The notes beneath the pieces are model-generated. The model did no database searches and had not been told where the DNA came from. It worked only from the letters and a program-made list of their open reading frames with translations. Source: Bradyrhizobium yuanmingense (lineage in GTDB: Bacteria > Pseudomonadota > Alphaproteobacteria > Rhizobiales > Xanthobacteraceae). From it: a stretch of 64,000 nucleotides of DNA. Where the stretch lies: positions 1 to 64,000 of the forward strand of contig NZ_FMAE01000008.1 in assembly GCF_900094575.1 (NCBI RefSeq), in the 5' to 3' direction. The position numbers were made by a program, and so were the translations under genes. Below, piece by piece: positions 42,878-50,222 of this stretch; position 1 is the first letter of the stretch, and every line of letters starts with the position of its first letter.

Positions 42878-43033
42878 TTAATCAGCAGGGCTGCGCTTTT
42901 GAGCTTCGAGGTAGTCGGCGCGCAAACGGTATTCTTCGGCGATCTCTAGCAGCGCAGCCTTGGTGCGCCCGTCAGCCGACAGTGCTGCTTGCTCGCGGGC
43001 GGCATGTTCGAGGCGGCGGAATTCTCGGTCCAT
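42878..43033 (-). CDS. Small helical hypothetical protein, 51 residues
   Basis: A short frame, MDREFRRLEHAAREQAALSA through YLEAQKRSPAD, with CAGGTAGG about eight bases before the ATG. It is highly charged and helical (Glu/Arg/Ala), like the many small Bradyrhizobium proteins with a ...REQAALSADGRTKAALLEIAEEYRLRA... pattern. That pattern suggests a short coiled-coil or helical-hairpin protein. Function unknown. Confidence 0.7.
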   Translation of the reverse strand: MDREFRRLEHAAREQAALSADGRTKAALLEIAEEYRLRADYLEAQKRSPAD

Positions 43034-43139
43034 GCGAACAGCCTACCTGACCGAGACGGCTGCCGCATTAAACTGTGCAAATGTGTACACATCGTCCACT
43101 CCCTCAGGAGATTGGGAGCGATGAGGCTTCACCCCGATC

Positions 43140-44498
43140 TCATCCTGCTTTGCCGTCCTCGCCCAGCCGCCGCCCCACGGCCATCAGCACCACGAACGTC
43201 GCGACCCACACCATGCGCGCGCCGTAGCGGTCGTGGGGCCCTGAGATCACGCCGCAGATGAAGGCGTTGCCGAGCAGCGCCAGCGTCACCGTCCCAGCCA
43301 GCAGCGTCAGATCGTCCAGCCGGCGCCTTGCCAGCGCATGGCCGAGCAGCGCGAGCAGCGCCAGCATCGAGGCCAGCGCGACCGGGACATGCAGCCAGTT
43401 CACGACATCGAAATTGACACCCCAGTTCTGCTGCCGCGCCGCGCGCATGGCTGCGGCCTGCGCGGGGATGTAGCGCTCGATGATGCCGCGGGTGTGCGGG
43501 ATCCAGCCGTTGGTGCCTTCGCCGGTCGCCACGTGCAGCAATTGCTGTCCCATCGCGCGAAGCGCCGCGCCGGCCTGCCAGGCCGGATAATCCTTCAGCG
43601 ACTGCACGACGATGGTGCCCATCTCCTCATTCATGCCTGCGAAACGGCCGAGCGTGTTGAACACGCTCTTGCCCCACAGGAATTCGTCGGCGCTCGCCGG
43701 CAGCTCGTTGCGGTAGGGACAAAGCTTGTAACGTTCGCGCGGGCAACGGTCATTGAGATATTGCGCGACGATGCCGTCCTGCATCATGCGGCCGAAGGCG
43801 ACGCCGTAGCCGCCGGGCGTCCAGGCCAGCTTGCCGGACAGCGCATAATTCGCCGACACCAGCATCAAGCCGCCCGCGACGATGGTGAGGCTCGCCTGCA
43901 GTAGTCCGGCCAGCGGCAGGCGCGCGCCCAGAAACGGCCGCGCCATCCAGCCCGCGGCGCACAGTCCGAGCAGCACGCCGAGCGTGGCGCTGTGGGTCGC
44001 CGCGGCAAAGGCGGTGAAGACAAACAGCGAGATCTTCTCGATCGCCGAGGTGCGGTTTGCGCCGACCACCAGGAGGAACAGCGACAGCACCGCGAGCCCG
44101 GCAAAGATGTCGGTGAGCAGCATGCTCGCAAGCCAGGGCAGCGCGGTCGACAGCATCAGGGAGAGGCTGATTGCGACGAAGCGGAAGGTCTGCATCAAAC
44201 TCAACACGCGAAGAGTGAGCTGCAGCAGCCATAGCGTCGCCAGCGACTGGGCGGCGAGGTTGATCCAGAAGCCGAAACCCTCGCCATAGTGCAAATAGAG
44301 GCCGAACACCGTGGAGCGGCTGGGGACGAGATAGCCCTCGTACCAGCGCGCGAGATAGCCGCCGGTATCCCATTGCAACAGCGGATAGCCGTTCCAGACC
44401 GCCGGCGCGATCATCAGGAGGGGCAGGGCCATTGCGGCCAGCCGCAGCCAAAAAGAGCCCGCGGCGCGCGCGCGCAGTTGATCGGTGGTGATGGTCAA
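43140..44498 (-). CDS. Polytopic membrane protein, unknown function
   Basis: A 452-residue protein with about ten hydrophobic segments and a large loop at about 225-345 containing DRCPRERYKLCPYRNELPAS, with two Cys. The pattern of an early WDTGGYLARWYEGYLVPSRS loop and many spans resembles membrane glycosyltransferase-like (GT-C) proteins, but I see no certain catalytic motif. The first codon is TTG at 44498, with a G-rich site upstream; the next Met is 22 codons in. It is divergent from cysE, 274 bp apart. Confidence 0.72.
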   Translation of the reverse strand: MTITTDQLRARAAGSFWLRLAAMALPLLMIAPAVWNGYPLLQWDTGGYLARWYEGYLVPSRSTVFGLYLHYGEGFGFWINLAAQSLATLWLLQLTLRVLSLMQTFRFVAISLSLMLSTALPWLASMLLTDIFAGLAVLSLFLLVVGANRTSAIEKISLFVFTAFAAATHSATLGVLLGLCAAGWMARPFLGARLPLAGLLQASLTIVAGGLMLVSANYALSGKLAWTPGGYGVAFGRMMQDGIVAQYLNDRCPRERYKLCPYRNELPASADEFLWGKSVFNTLGRFAGMNEEMGTIVVQSLKDYPAWQAGAALRAMGQQLLHVATGEGTNGWIPHTRGIIERYIPAQAAAMRAARQQNWGVNFDVVNWLHVPVALASMLALLALLGHALARRRLDDLTLLAGTVTLALLGNAFICGVISGPHDRYGARMVWVATFVVLMAVGRRLGEDGKAG

Positions 44499-44772
44499 AT
44501 CGGCTCTGCCCCCGCTCGGATCATGCCCGCAATAACGGTTGGAGGCGAATTCACCAATAGTTTGACGCCGCCCGGCTTGAATTTGGCGAAACTCTGACCA
44601 CCTTGAGCCGACCTTGCCGCTCGGGGCGTCAGAAGAAGGCCTTGTTTATCAATGCTTTGGCTTGCTATCCGAGGCAAGGCACTGTTCACTCTCAGGCAAG
44701 CCCGTCAGGACTTTGTCGCCTAGACTGTGCTATAGAGCCAACAAAATCAGCCAATTCGAAAGAGCAGATCCC

Positions 44773-45597
44773 ATGGCAGTGCATCAGGTCAATCCGGGAG
44801 GAAAGCTCGCATCGCTCGATCCGATCTGGGACCGGATCCGCAGCGAAGCGGAGGACATCGTCCGCCGCGAGCCGGAGCTTGCGACCTTCATCTATTCGTC
44901 GGTGCTGCATCACGGCCGGCTGGAGGATTCGGTGGTCCACCGCGTCGCCGAGCGGCTCGATCATTCCGCGCTGTCGGGCGACCTGGTGCGTCAGGCCTAT
45001 ATGGACGCGCTGCGCGACGACCCTGATCTCGGCAACGCCTTCCGCGCCGACCTCGTTGCCGTCTACGACCGCGATCCCGCGACGTCGCGCTTCATCGATC
45101 CTTTGCTCTACTTCAAGGGCTTTCATGCCATCCAGACCCATCGCCTCGCGCACTGGCTCTATCTGAAGGGCCGCAAGGATTTCGCCTATTACCTTCAGAG
45201 CCGATCCTCGGCGGTGTTCCAGACCGACATCAATCCCGCCGCGCGCATCGGCCGCGGCATCTTCCTCGACCACGCCACCGGCTTCGTCTGCGGCGAGACG
45301 GCTGTGATCGAGGACGACGTCTCGATCCTGCACGGCGTCACGCTCGGCGGCACCGGCAAGGAGAACGAGGACCGTCACCCCAAGATCCGCCACGGTGTGC
45401 TGATCGGCGCCGGCGCAAAAATTCTCGGCAATATCGAGATCGGCCATTGCGCGCGCATCGCCGCCGGTTCGGTCGTCGTCAAGCCGGTGCCGCACAACGT
45501 CACGGTTGCGGGCGTGCCGGCCAAGATCGTCGGCGAGGCCGGCTGCGCCGAGCCGTCGCGCACCATGGACCAGATGATCAACGCGATGGGGCTCTGA
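44773..45597 (+). CDS. cysE: Serine O-acetyltransferase
   Basis: A 274-residue enzyme that acetylates L-serine with acetyl-CoA, the first step of cysteine synthesis. The N-terminal helical domain (WDRIRSEAEDIVRREPELATFIYSSVLHH) is followed by the left-handed beta-helix: INPAARIGRGIFLDHATGFVCGE, VSILHGVTLGGTGKE and DRHPKIRHGVLIGAGAKILGN. Catalytic His and Asp residues lie in LDHATG and GVTLGG regions. Family members are usually feedback-inhibited by cysteine. A strong terminator follows, so the DUF3126 gene may be separately expressed. Confidence 0.95.
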   Translation: MAVHQVNPGGKLASLDPIWDRIRSEAEDIVRREPELATFIYSSVLHHGRLEDSVVHRVAERLDHSALSGDLVRQAYMDALRDDPDLGNAFRADLVAVYDRDPATSRFIDPLLYFKGFHAIQTHRLAHWLYLKGRKDFAYYLQSRSSAVFQTDINPAARIGRGIFLDHATGFVCGETAVIEDDVSILHGVTLGGTGKENEDRHPKIRHGVLIGAGAKILGNIEIGHCARIAAGSVVVKPVPHNVTVAGVPAKIVGEAGCAEPSRTMDQMINAMGL

Positions 45598-45616
45598 GCG
45601 GGCTCTTGATGCTGCG

Positions 45617-45642
45617 AAGGGCCGGGTTTTTCCGGCCCTTTT
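45617..45642 (+). terminator. Rho-independent terminator after cysE
   Basis: A perfect 9-bp stem, AAGGGCCGG (45617-45625) / CCGGCCCTT (45632-45640), with a GTTTTT loop and a tail extending to TTTT. It lies 20 bp after the cysE stop codon. Confidence 0.9.
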
Positions 45643-45729
45643 CGTCCCTAAATTCTTTGACAATTCGTGCTGGCGGTTCGCCGCATCTCGTCCTAAAACC
45701 CGCCGACCATTTTCGATCGGAGACTTGCC

Positions 45730-45948
45730 GTGGACGTCAAAGAAGTCAGAAAGTTAGATGCGTATCTGAAGCGCGTATTCGGCAATCCCAAGATCCGCGT
45801 CGTGCCGCGGCCGAAGAAGGACGATTCCGCCGAGGTCTATATCGGCGAGGAATTCATCGGCGTGCTCTTCGTCGACGACGAGGACGACGATCGCTCGTTC
45901 CAGTTCCAGATGGCGATCCTCGAGGACGATTTGGTGGATCAGGAATAG
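45730..45948 (+). CDS. DUF3126 family protein
   Basis: A 72-residue acidic protein, MDVKEVRKLDAYLKRVFGNP onward, ending DDEDDDRSFQFQMAILEDDL plus a short tail. It matches DUF3126, a small alphaproteobacterial family that is normally found directly after cysE, as here. Function unknown; the constant linkage suggests a role around cysteine or sulfur metabolism, but that is inference from context. Confidence 0.87.
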   Translation: MDVKEVRKLDAYLKRVFGNPKIRVVPRPKKDDSAEVYIGEEFIGVLFVDDEDDDRSFQFQMAILEDDLVDQE

Positions 45949-46004
45949 TTTTCGACGTCGTCATCGCGATGGAAGCGGATCTTCGCCTCGCGTAGCATTC
46001 TCTC

Positions 46005-46055
46005 GTATCCCGGACGCCCTGCAGCGCCGTCAGCGTTGCAGGGCCGAGCCGGGAC
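46005..46055. repeat. Palindrome of the TCCCGGACGC type
   Basis: Inverted repeat ATCCCGGACGCCCTGCAGCG / CGTTGCAGGGC...CCGGGA, a further bradyrhizobial intergenic palindrome family. It lies between the convergent DUF3126 and caspase genes and may act as a transcript end. Confidence 0.6.
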
Positions 46056-46137
46056 CCAGAAGCCAAACGGCCGTCATTGCAAGCGCAGCATAGCAGTGCC
46101 AGCATTGCTTGAGCACACCCTGACGAGCTTTACGTGC

Positions 46138-47949
46138 TCAATTGCAGACTTCGACGTTGGTTGAATTCTTTTGCTCAAGCCGACAGCCGGGGCGAACAGG
46201 GCGACAACCACCAATTCCCACGCCGCAAACTATCTGCCCACTCGTCTGAGGCTTCGCAGGCCTGGATTCAACCTGCTTCCGTTCGGCGTCTCGCTTGTTG
46301 GCATCCTCGCGGGTCGCGACCGGCTTCTTGTCCTGCACCTTCTCGCACTCATTGTCGTCGTTGACGCGATAGCCGGCGCGGCAGGTGATCTTGACGCAAG
46401 TATCGCCGTCCGCCTTGAAGCCGCGATTGCAGACCAGCGGGCAGACGCGCCCCGGCTTGGCCTTGACGGCATCGAGCGCTTCGAAGCTCGCGAATTTGGC
46501 GTCGAACTTCGTGCCGGCATATTTGTTGAAGAGGCTGAGCGAACGCTGCGAGGTCGCATTCCAGTCGCCGTCCGCATTGCTCGCGAGACAGCCGACGCGG
46601 CGGAGTTCTGACTGCACCAGCTTGGCTGTCTCCTGCGGCGACAGACTCGGCGGCGATTGGGTGGGGGCCACGGCCGCGACCTTCTGCTCAGCGTCACGCT
46701 GAGCCTTCTCTTTAGCGGCTAGCTCAGCCGCTGCTTTTTCGCTGGCGATCCTCTCGGCCAGCGCCTTTTCGGCAGCCTGCTTGTCGGCCAGTGCCTTGGC
46801 AGCTGCTTCTGCATCTTTCCTGCGCTGCTCGGCGGCCGCCGCCTTGGCCTCTTCGATCTGCTTGGCCTTCTCCGCGGCGATCCGAGCATCTTCGGCAGCC
46901 TTGGCCGCTGCTGCGGCTTTCTCCTGTTCGGCCTTCTTGGCCCGTTCGGCGGCAAGCTTTGCCTTCTCCTCCTCGGCCGCCCGCGCCTTCTCGGCCGCTG
47001 CAGCGCGGGCGTCTTCGGCAGAAATCCGGTTGAGTTGAGCCTTGGCGAGATCGGTATAGAAGCCGCTGGGATAACGATTGAGGAATGCGGTCCAAACGTC
47101 GCGCGTGCCGAGTTGGAGCGCCAGTTCGTAGTCGCGCCGGATTTCGCTGTCCGGGTTCGCCTGCGGTCCGGTCGCGACCGGCTTGGCCGGAACCAGGGCC
47201 ACGTCGTCGCCGCCGAGCGAGCCGTACACAAATGGCTCCTGCTTGTAGCCGGTATTCTTGAGCACGTCGTCGCGCACGAAGCCGAACGCCTTGCGCAGAT
47301 CGAGCCCGGGCGTCGGCAGACGTTCGACGAGTGCCGCCGCGAACGGGCTATTCTTGGAGTCGCCGTCGGACGCCGTCGAGCCCGCTTTCGCCGCGAACGC
47401 GATCATCGTATTCGGGCTGGTTGGCTCCACCTTGGCGAGGCCGCGGCCGATGGCACGCGAGGCGATGGTACGCTTCATCGCCTTGGCAAACGGGTTGTCG
47501 CGACATGCATCGAGGATGATCAGGCGCAGCTGCTTTGCAGGTTCGACCGCGAACAGCGCGCGGTCCAGCGCGATCGTTTCGTCCAGCACGTCGCTGTCGG
47601 TCTCCAGCGTCGCGTCGGTCGGGATCAGATAGTTGACGCCGTCCAGTTCAATGCCATGACCGGCGTAATAAACCACCGCGACCCCAGCATCCCGCGCCTT
47701 GCCGCCGAAGTCACGCAGCGCCCGGCGCATCTCCGAACCGTTGAGGTCGAGCTTGATGTCGACGGTATCGAACCCGGCCTTCCTGAACATGCCGCCGACC
47801 AGGGTGGCATCGTTCGCGGGGTTCGCCAGCCGCGCCACGTTCTTGTAGGCCGAGTTGCCCATCACCAGCGCGACGCGCTTCTCGGCCAGCGCCGGTCCGG
47901 CTCCCACGCAGATCGCAAATATCAACAAAACAAACAGCCGAAGCCGCAT
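46138..47949 (-). CDS. Secreted caspase-like (peptidase C14) protein
   Basis: A 603-residue protein. Signal peptide 1-22 (LRLFVLLIFAICVGAGPALA). The caspase p20 domain at about 24-250 has the catalytic His98 (YYAGHGIE) and Cys149 (LDACRDNP). Residues about 265-310 may be a TPR-like linker; about 310-430 form a long Ala/Glu/Lys-rich coiled coil. Then comes a domain of about 60 residues (SPQETAKLVQSELRRVGCLA) and a Cys-rich tail (VCPLVCNRGFKADGDTC, ITCRAGYRVNDDNEC). Bacterial members are orthocaspases that cleave after Arg/Lys. The start is ATG 47949 with GGGGGCTGGA upstream. Confidence 0.9.
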   Translation of the reverse strand: MRLRLFVLLIFAICVGAGPALAEKRVALVMGNSAYKNVARLANPANDATLVGGMFRKAGFDTVDIKLDLNGSEMRRALRDFGGKARDAGVAVVYYAGHGIELDGVNYLIPTDATLETDSDVLDETIALDRALFAVEPAKQLRLIILDACRDNPFAKAMKRTIASRAIGRGLAKVEPTSPNTMIAFAAKAGSTASDGDSKNSPFAAALVERLPTPGLDLRKAFGFVRDDVLKNTGYKQEPFVYGSLGGDDVALVPAKPVATGPQANPDSEIRRDYELALQLGTRDVWTAFLNRYPSGFYTDLAKAQLNRISAEDARAAAAEKARAAEEEKAKLAAERAKKAEQEKAAAAAKAAEDARIAAEKAKQIEEAKAAAAEQRRKDAEAAAKALADKQAAEKALAERIASEKAAAELAAKEKAQRDAEQKVAAVAPTQSPPSLSPQETAKLVQSELRRVGCLASNADGDWNATSQRSLSLFNKYAGTKFDAKFASFEALDAVKAKPGRVCPLVCNRGFKADGDTCVKITCRAGYRVNDDNECEKVQDKKPVATREDANKRDAERKQVESRPAKPQTSGQIVCGVGIGGCRPVRPGCRLEQKNSTNVEVCN

Positions 47950-48147
47950 TCCAGCCCCCGAATGCAATAGCGTCAGATTATTCGCCGCATGGCCAATCGC
48001 AATCTATGCTAAGTGATATCAGTCACACATCCATGCGCCATCCGGGCAACCCCGTGCCCCGCATCACGGCCATCATGCCCTGTTTTGGCCCGATGGGTCA
48101 ATCATTATTCGAAAAAAACGAAAAGACTCGATGCTGCCAACGCTTGG

Positions 48148-48171
48148 CTACTGTGCATGGGGTTGTTTTCG
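48148..48171 (-). repeat. Conserved 24-nt motif downstream of a gene, copy 2
   Basis: Identical 24-mer to the one at 8217, reading AAAACAACCCCATGCACAGT (core) on the minus strand, again preceded by an A-rich run. It lies 45 bp after the stop of the minus-strand gene at 48216. No inverted repeat is embedded in it, so it is not a simple terminator hairpin. Confidence 0.75.
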
Positions 48172-48215
48172 ATTTTTTGGTTTGGAGGCTCCAGCCGACA
48201 GTAAGCCGACCGCCC

Positions 48216-49040
48216 TTAGCCCCGCGGCCCGCGCAGCTGCGCGGTCAGCCTCTCCATCGCCTCCGCCACCTCGCGCCACTGCGACAGCCAGCTGCGTGGA
48301 AAGCGGAAGGTGAGGTCGGCGCCGCCGACGCGGCGCTCGGAGAGGCACATGCCGGGGGTGGCGGCATCGCGCGTGCAGCGCGCGGTGAGCGCGGGGCTCG
48401 CAGCCGAATAGAGGTCCTCGCTGCCGTAGGGCGTGTCGGTGCGGAACATGCGCATCGTCAGGCCGTCCGCCGGGCTTGCCGCGGCCGGGTCGAGATAGCG
48501 CGGATAGATCGTGGCCGTGCGCTGCTCGGGCGAGAGCGCATCGTGATGGGCCGCGATCGACAGGAAGACGCGGTCGATCGACTGCAGCGCCGCTTCCGCC
48601 GTGTCGGAGGTGACGTGCTTGGGCGCGCCGGGCGGCTCCAGCGAGGGATAGAGGAAGTCGAGATCGATGCGCTCCTGCGGCCCCGAGTGCCGCTGGATCT
48701 TCATCCGGATCGCGGTCACCGGCAGGTTGAACAACGTGCCGCCGACGCTCACCGGCAGCTTGTCCGGCGCGTTCGCGCCCCGGCTGCCCCAGGTCGGCCA
48801 CAGCAGGTAGGCGACGAGCGCGACCGCAGCGACCGCCGCCACGCCGCCGAGCACGATCGGCACGACATGCGCCCGGGTGCGCGTGCGGGGGGACCTGAGG
48901 GGAGCTGCCGAGAACAATGTCATGAATTGCGCGAGGTCGACCGGAGGTCGGCCGATGGCCGACGAATCAGCGCGAATATGCCATGCGACGGCGCTTTCGC
49001 GCAGCGTTCCCGGCCGCTTGGATCGGGACGGCCCCTGCAT
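48216..49040 (-). CDS. Single-span membrane-anchored hypothetical protein
   Basis: A 274-residue protein with a cytoplasmic N-terminus of about 58 residues, one membrane segment (HVVPIVLGGVAAVAAVALVAYLLW, about 58-81) and a periplasmic domain of about 190 residues. The periplasmic part includes PERIDLDFLYPSLEP-like and SIAAHHDALSPEQRTATIYPR stretches. No known catalytic motif is recognised. The start is uncertain: ATG at 49040 or an internal ATG at 48923, neither with a strong binding site. Confidence 0.65.
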   Translation of the reverse strand: MQGPSRSKRPGTLRESAVAWHIRADSSAIGRPPVDLAQFMTLFSAAPLRSPRTRTRAHVVPIVLGGVAAVAAVALVAYLLWPTWGSRGANAPDKLPVSVGGTLFNLPVTAIRMKIQRHSGPQERIDLDFLYPSLEPPGAPKHVTSDTAEAALQSIDRVFLSIAAHHDALSPEQRTATIYPRYLDPAAASPADGLTMRMFRTDTPYGSEDLYSAASPALTARCTRDAATPGMCLSERRVGGADLTFRFPRSWLSQWREVAEAMERLTAQLRGPRG

Positions 49041-49144
49041 GGGACGGCCGGCCGCGTTAACCTTTCCTTAAGGATAATGTAGCGTTAACGGGCTCTGTTT
49101 GTCACAGGAAGGCACGCGCGTTGTGTAAGGGCGGAGCACTTCCG

Positions 49145-49474
49145 ATGACACCTGAAGCTCTCAACACCTTCTTCTCGATCGGCATCGGTTTCGCGCTCGC
49201 GGGCGCGCTCGTGAACGGATACCAGGCGCTGGCGCAGCGGCCCGCCGGCTTCGGCCTGCTGCAGGACGGCGTGGCCCCGAAAACCTTCGCGGCGGTTCCC
49301 TTCCTGGTGTTCGCCGCGCCCTTCATCATCATGCGCAACACGCTGCGCGGCGTGCGGGTGGAAAGCCGCCGCATGGAATTCGTGATGATGGCAACCGTCA
49401 TCGCCGCCTTTTGGAGCATGATGAGCGGCACTTTCTTCCTGATGACGCTGCGCGCCGCCGGCCTTCTGGTCTGA
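49145..49474 (+). CDS. Small integral membrane protein, two to three spans
   Basis: A 109-residue protein, MTPEALNTFFSIGIGFALAG onward, with three hydrophobic segments (about 8-28, 45-65, 78-102). It belongs to a conserved alphaproteobacterial family of unknown function by general look. The ATG at 49145 has GGGCGGAG upstream. It is 85 bp before the gamma-carbonic anhydrase gene on the same strand and may be co-transcribed. Confidence 0.75.
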   Translation: MTPEALNTFFSIGIGFALAGALVNGYQALAQRPAGFGLLQDGVAPKTFAAVPFLVFAAPFIIMRNTLRGVRVESRRMEFVMMATVIAAFWSMMSGTFFLMTLRAAGLLV

Positions 49475-49558
49475 TCCGAAGTGCCTCGAGCGCGGCCGGC
49501 CTTTGCGTCGCGGCTGCCGTTTGGCTATGCCAATCGTCAACGCGACAGGAGACAGCCA

Positions 49559-50089
49559 ATGGCCATCTACGAGCTCGACGGGCAGGCGCCCGACCTTCCC
49601 GCCGACGGCAATTATTTCATCGCCGAGACCGCGACCGTGATCGGCCGGGTGCGCTTGAAGCCGGGCGCGAGCGTCTGGTTCGGCGCGGTGCTGCGCGGCG
49701 ACAATGAGTGGATCGAGGTCGGCGAGGGCGCCAATGTGCAGGACGGCTCGACCTGCCACACCGATCTCGGCTTTCCGCTTGTCATCGGCAGGAACTGCAC
49801 GGTCGGCCACAACGTCATCCTGCACGGCTGCACCATCGAGGAGGGCGCGCTGATCGGCATGGGCTCGATCGTGATGAACGGGGCAAAGATCGGCCGCAAC
49901 AGCATCGTCGGCGCGGGCTCCGTCATGACCGAGGGCAAGGAGTTCCCCGAGCGCTCGCTGATCATCGGCTCGCCCGCGCGCGTGATCCGCACGCTCGACG
50001 ACGCCCAGGTGCAGAAGATGGGGAGCGCGGCCCGGTTCTACGTGGCCAACGGTCCGCGCTTCAAGCAGGGCTTGAAGCGGATCGGCTGA
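49559..50089 (+). CDS. Gamma-class carbonic anhydrase family protein
   Basis: A 176-residue left-handed beta-helix protein. Zinc ligands are His67 (STCHTDLG), His84 and His89 (VGHNVILHG), in the spacing of Cam/CamH and related PaaY proteins. Hexapeptide repeats (IGRVRLKPGASVW, VIGRNCTVGHNVI) run through residues 25-130. Such proteins hydrate CO2 or act as thioesterase accessories; the activity here is unknown. It lacks the long acidic loop of archaeal Cam, as most bacterial CamH proteins do. Confidence 0.92.
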   Translation: MAIYELDGQAPDLPADGNYFIAETATVIGRVRLKPGASVWFGAVLRGDNEWIEVGEGANVQDGSTCHTDLGFPLVIGRNCTVGHNVILHGCTIEEGALIGMGSIVMNGAKIGRNSIVGAGSVMTEGKEFPERSLIIGSPARVIRTLDDAQVQKMGSAARFYVANGPRFKQGLKRIG

Positions 50090-50222
50090 CCGGCCCGCCC
50101 GGCCGCGCTTCGCCTAAGCCGTGCCACGGCTCCATACCGTAAAAATACAGCCTGACGCCTTAATCCTCTGCTAGCGCGATCACGCTTATCATCCAGCGTT
50201 TTCAACCAGGAGGAGCGGCGCC

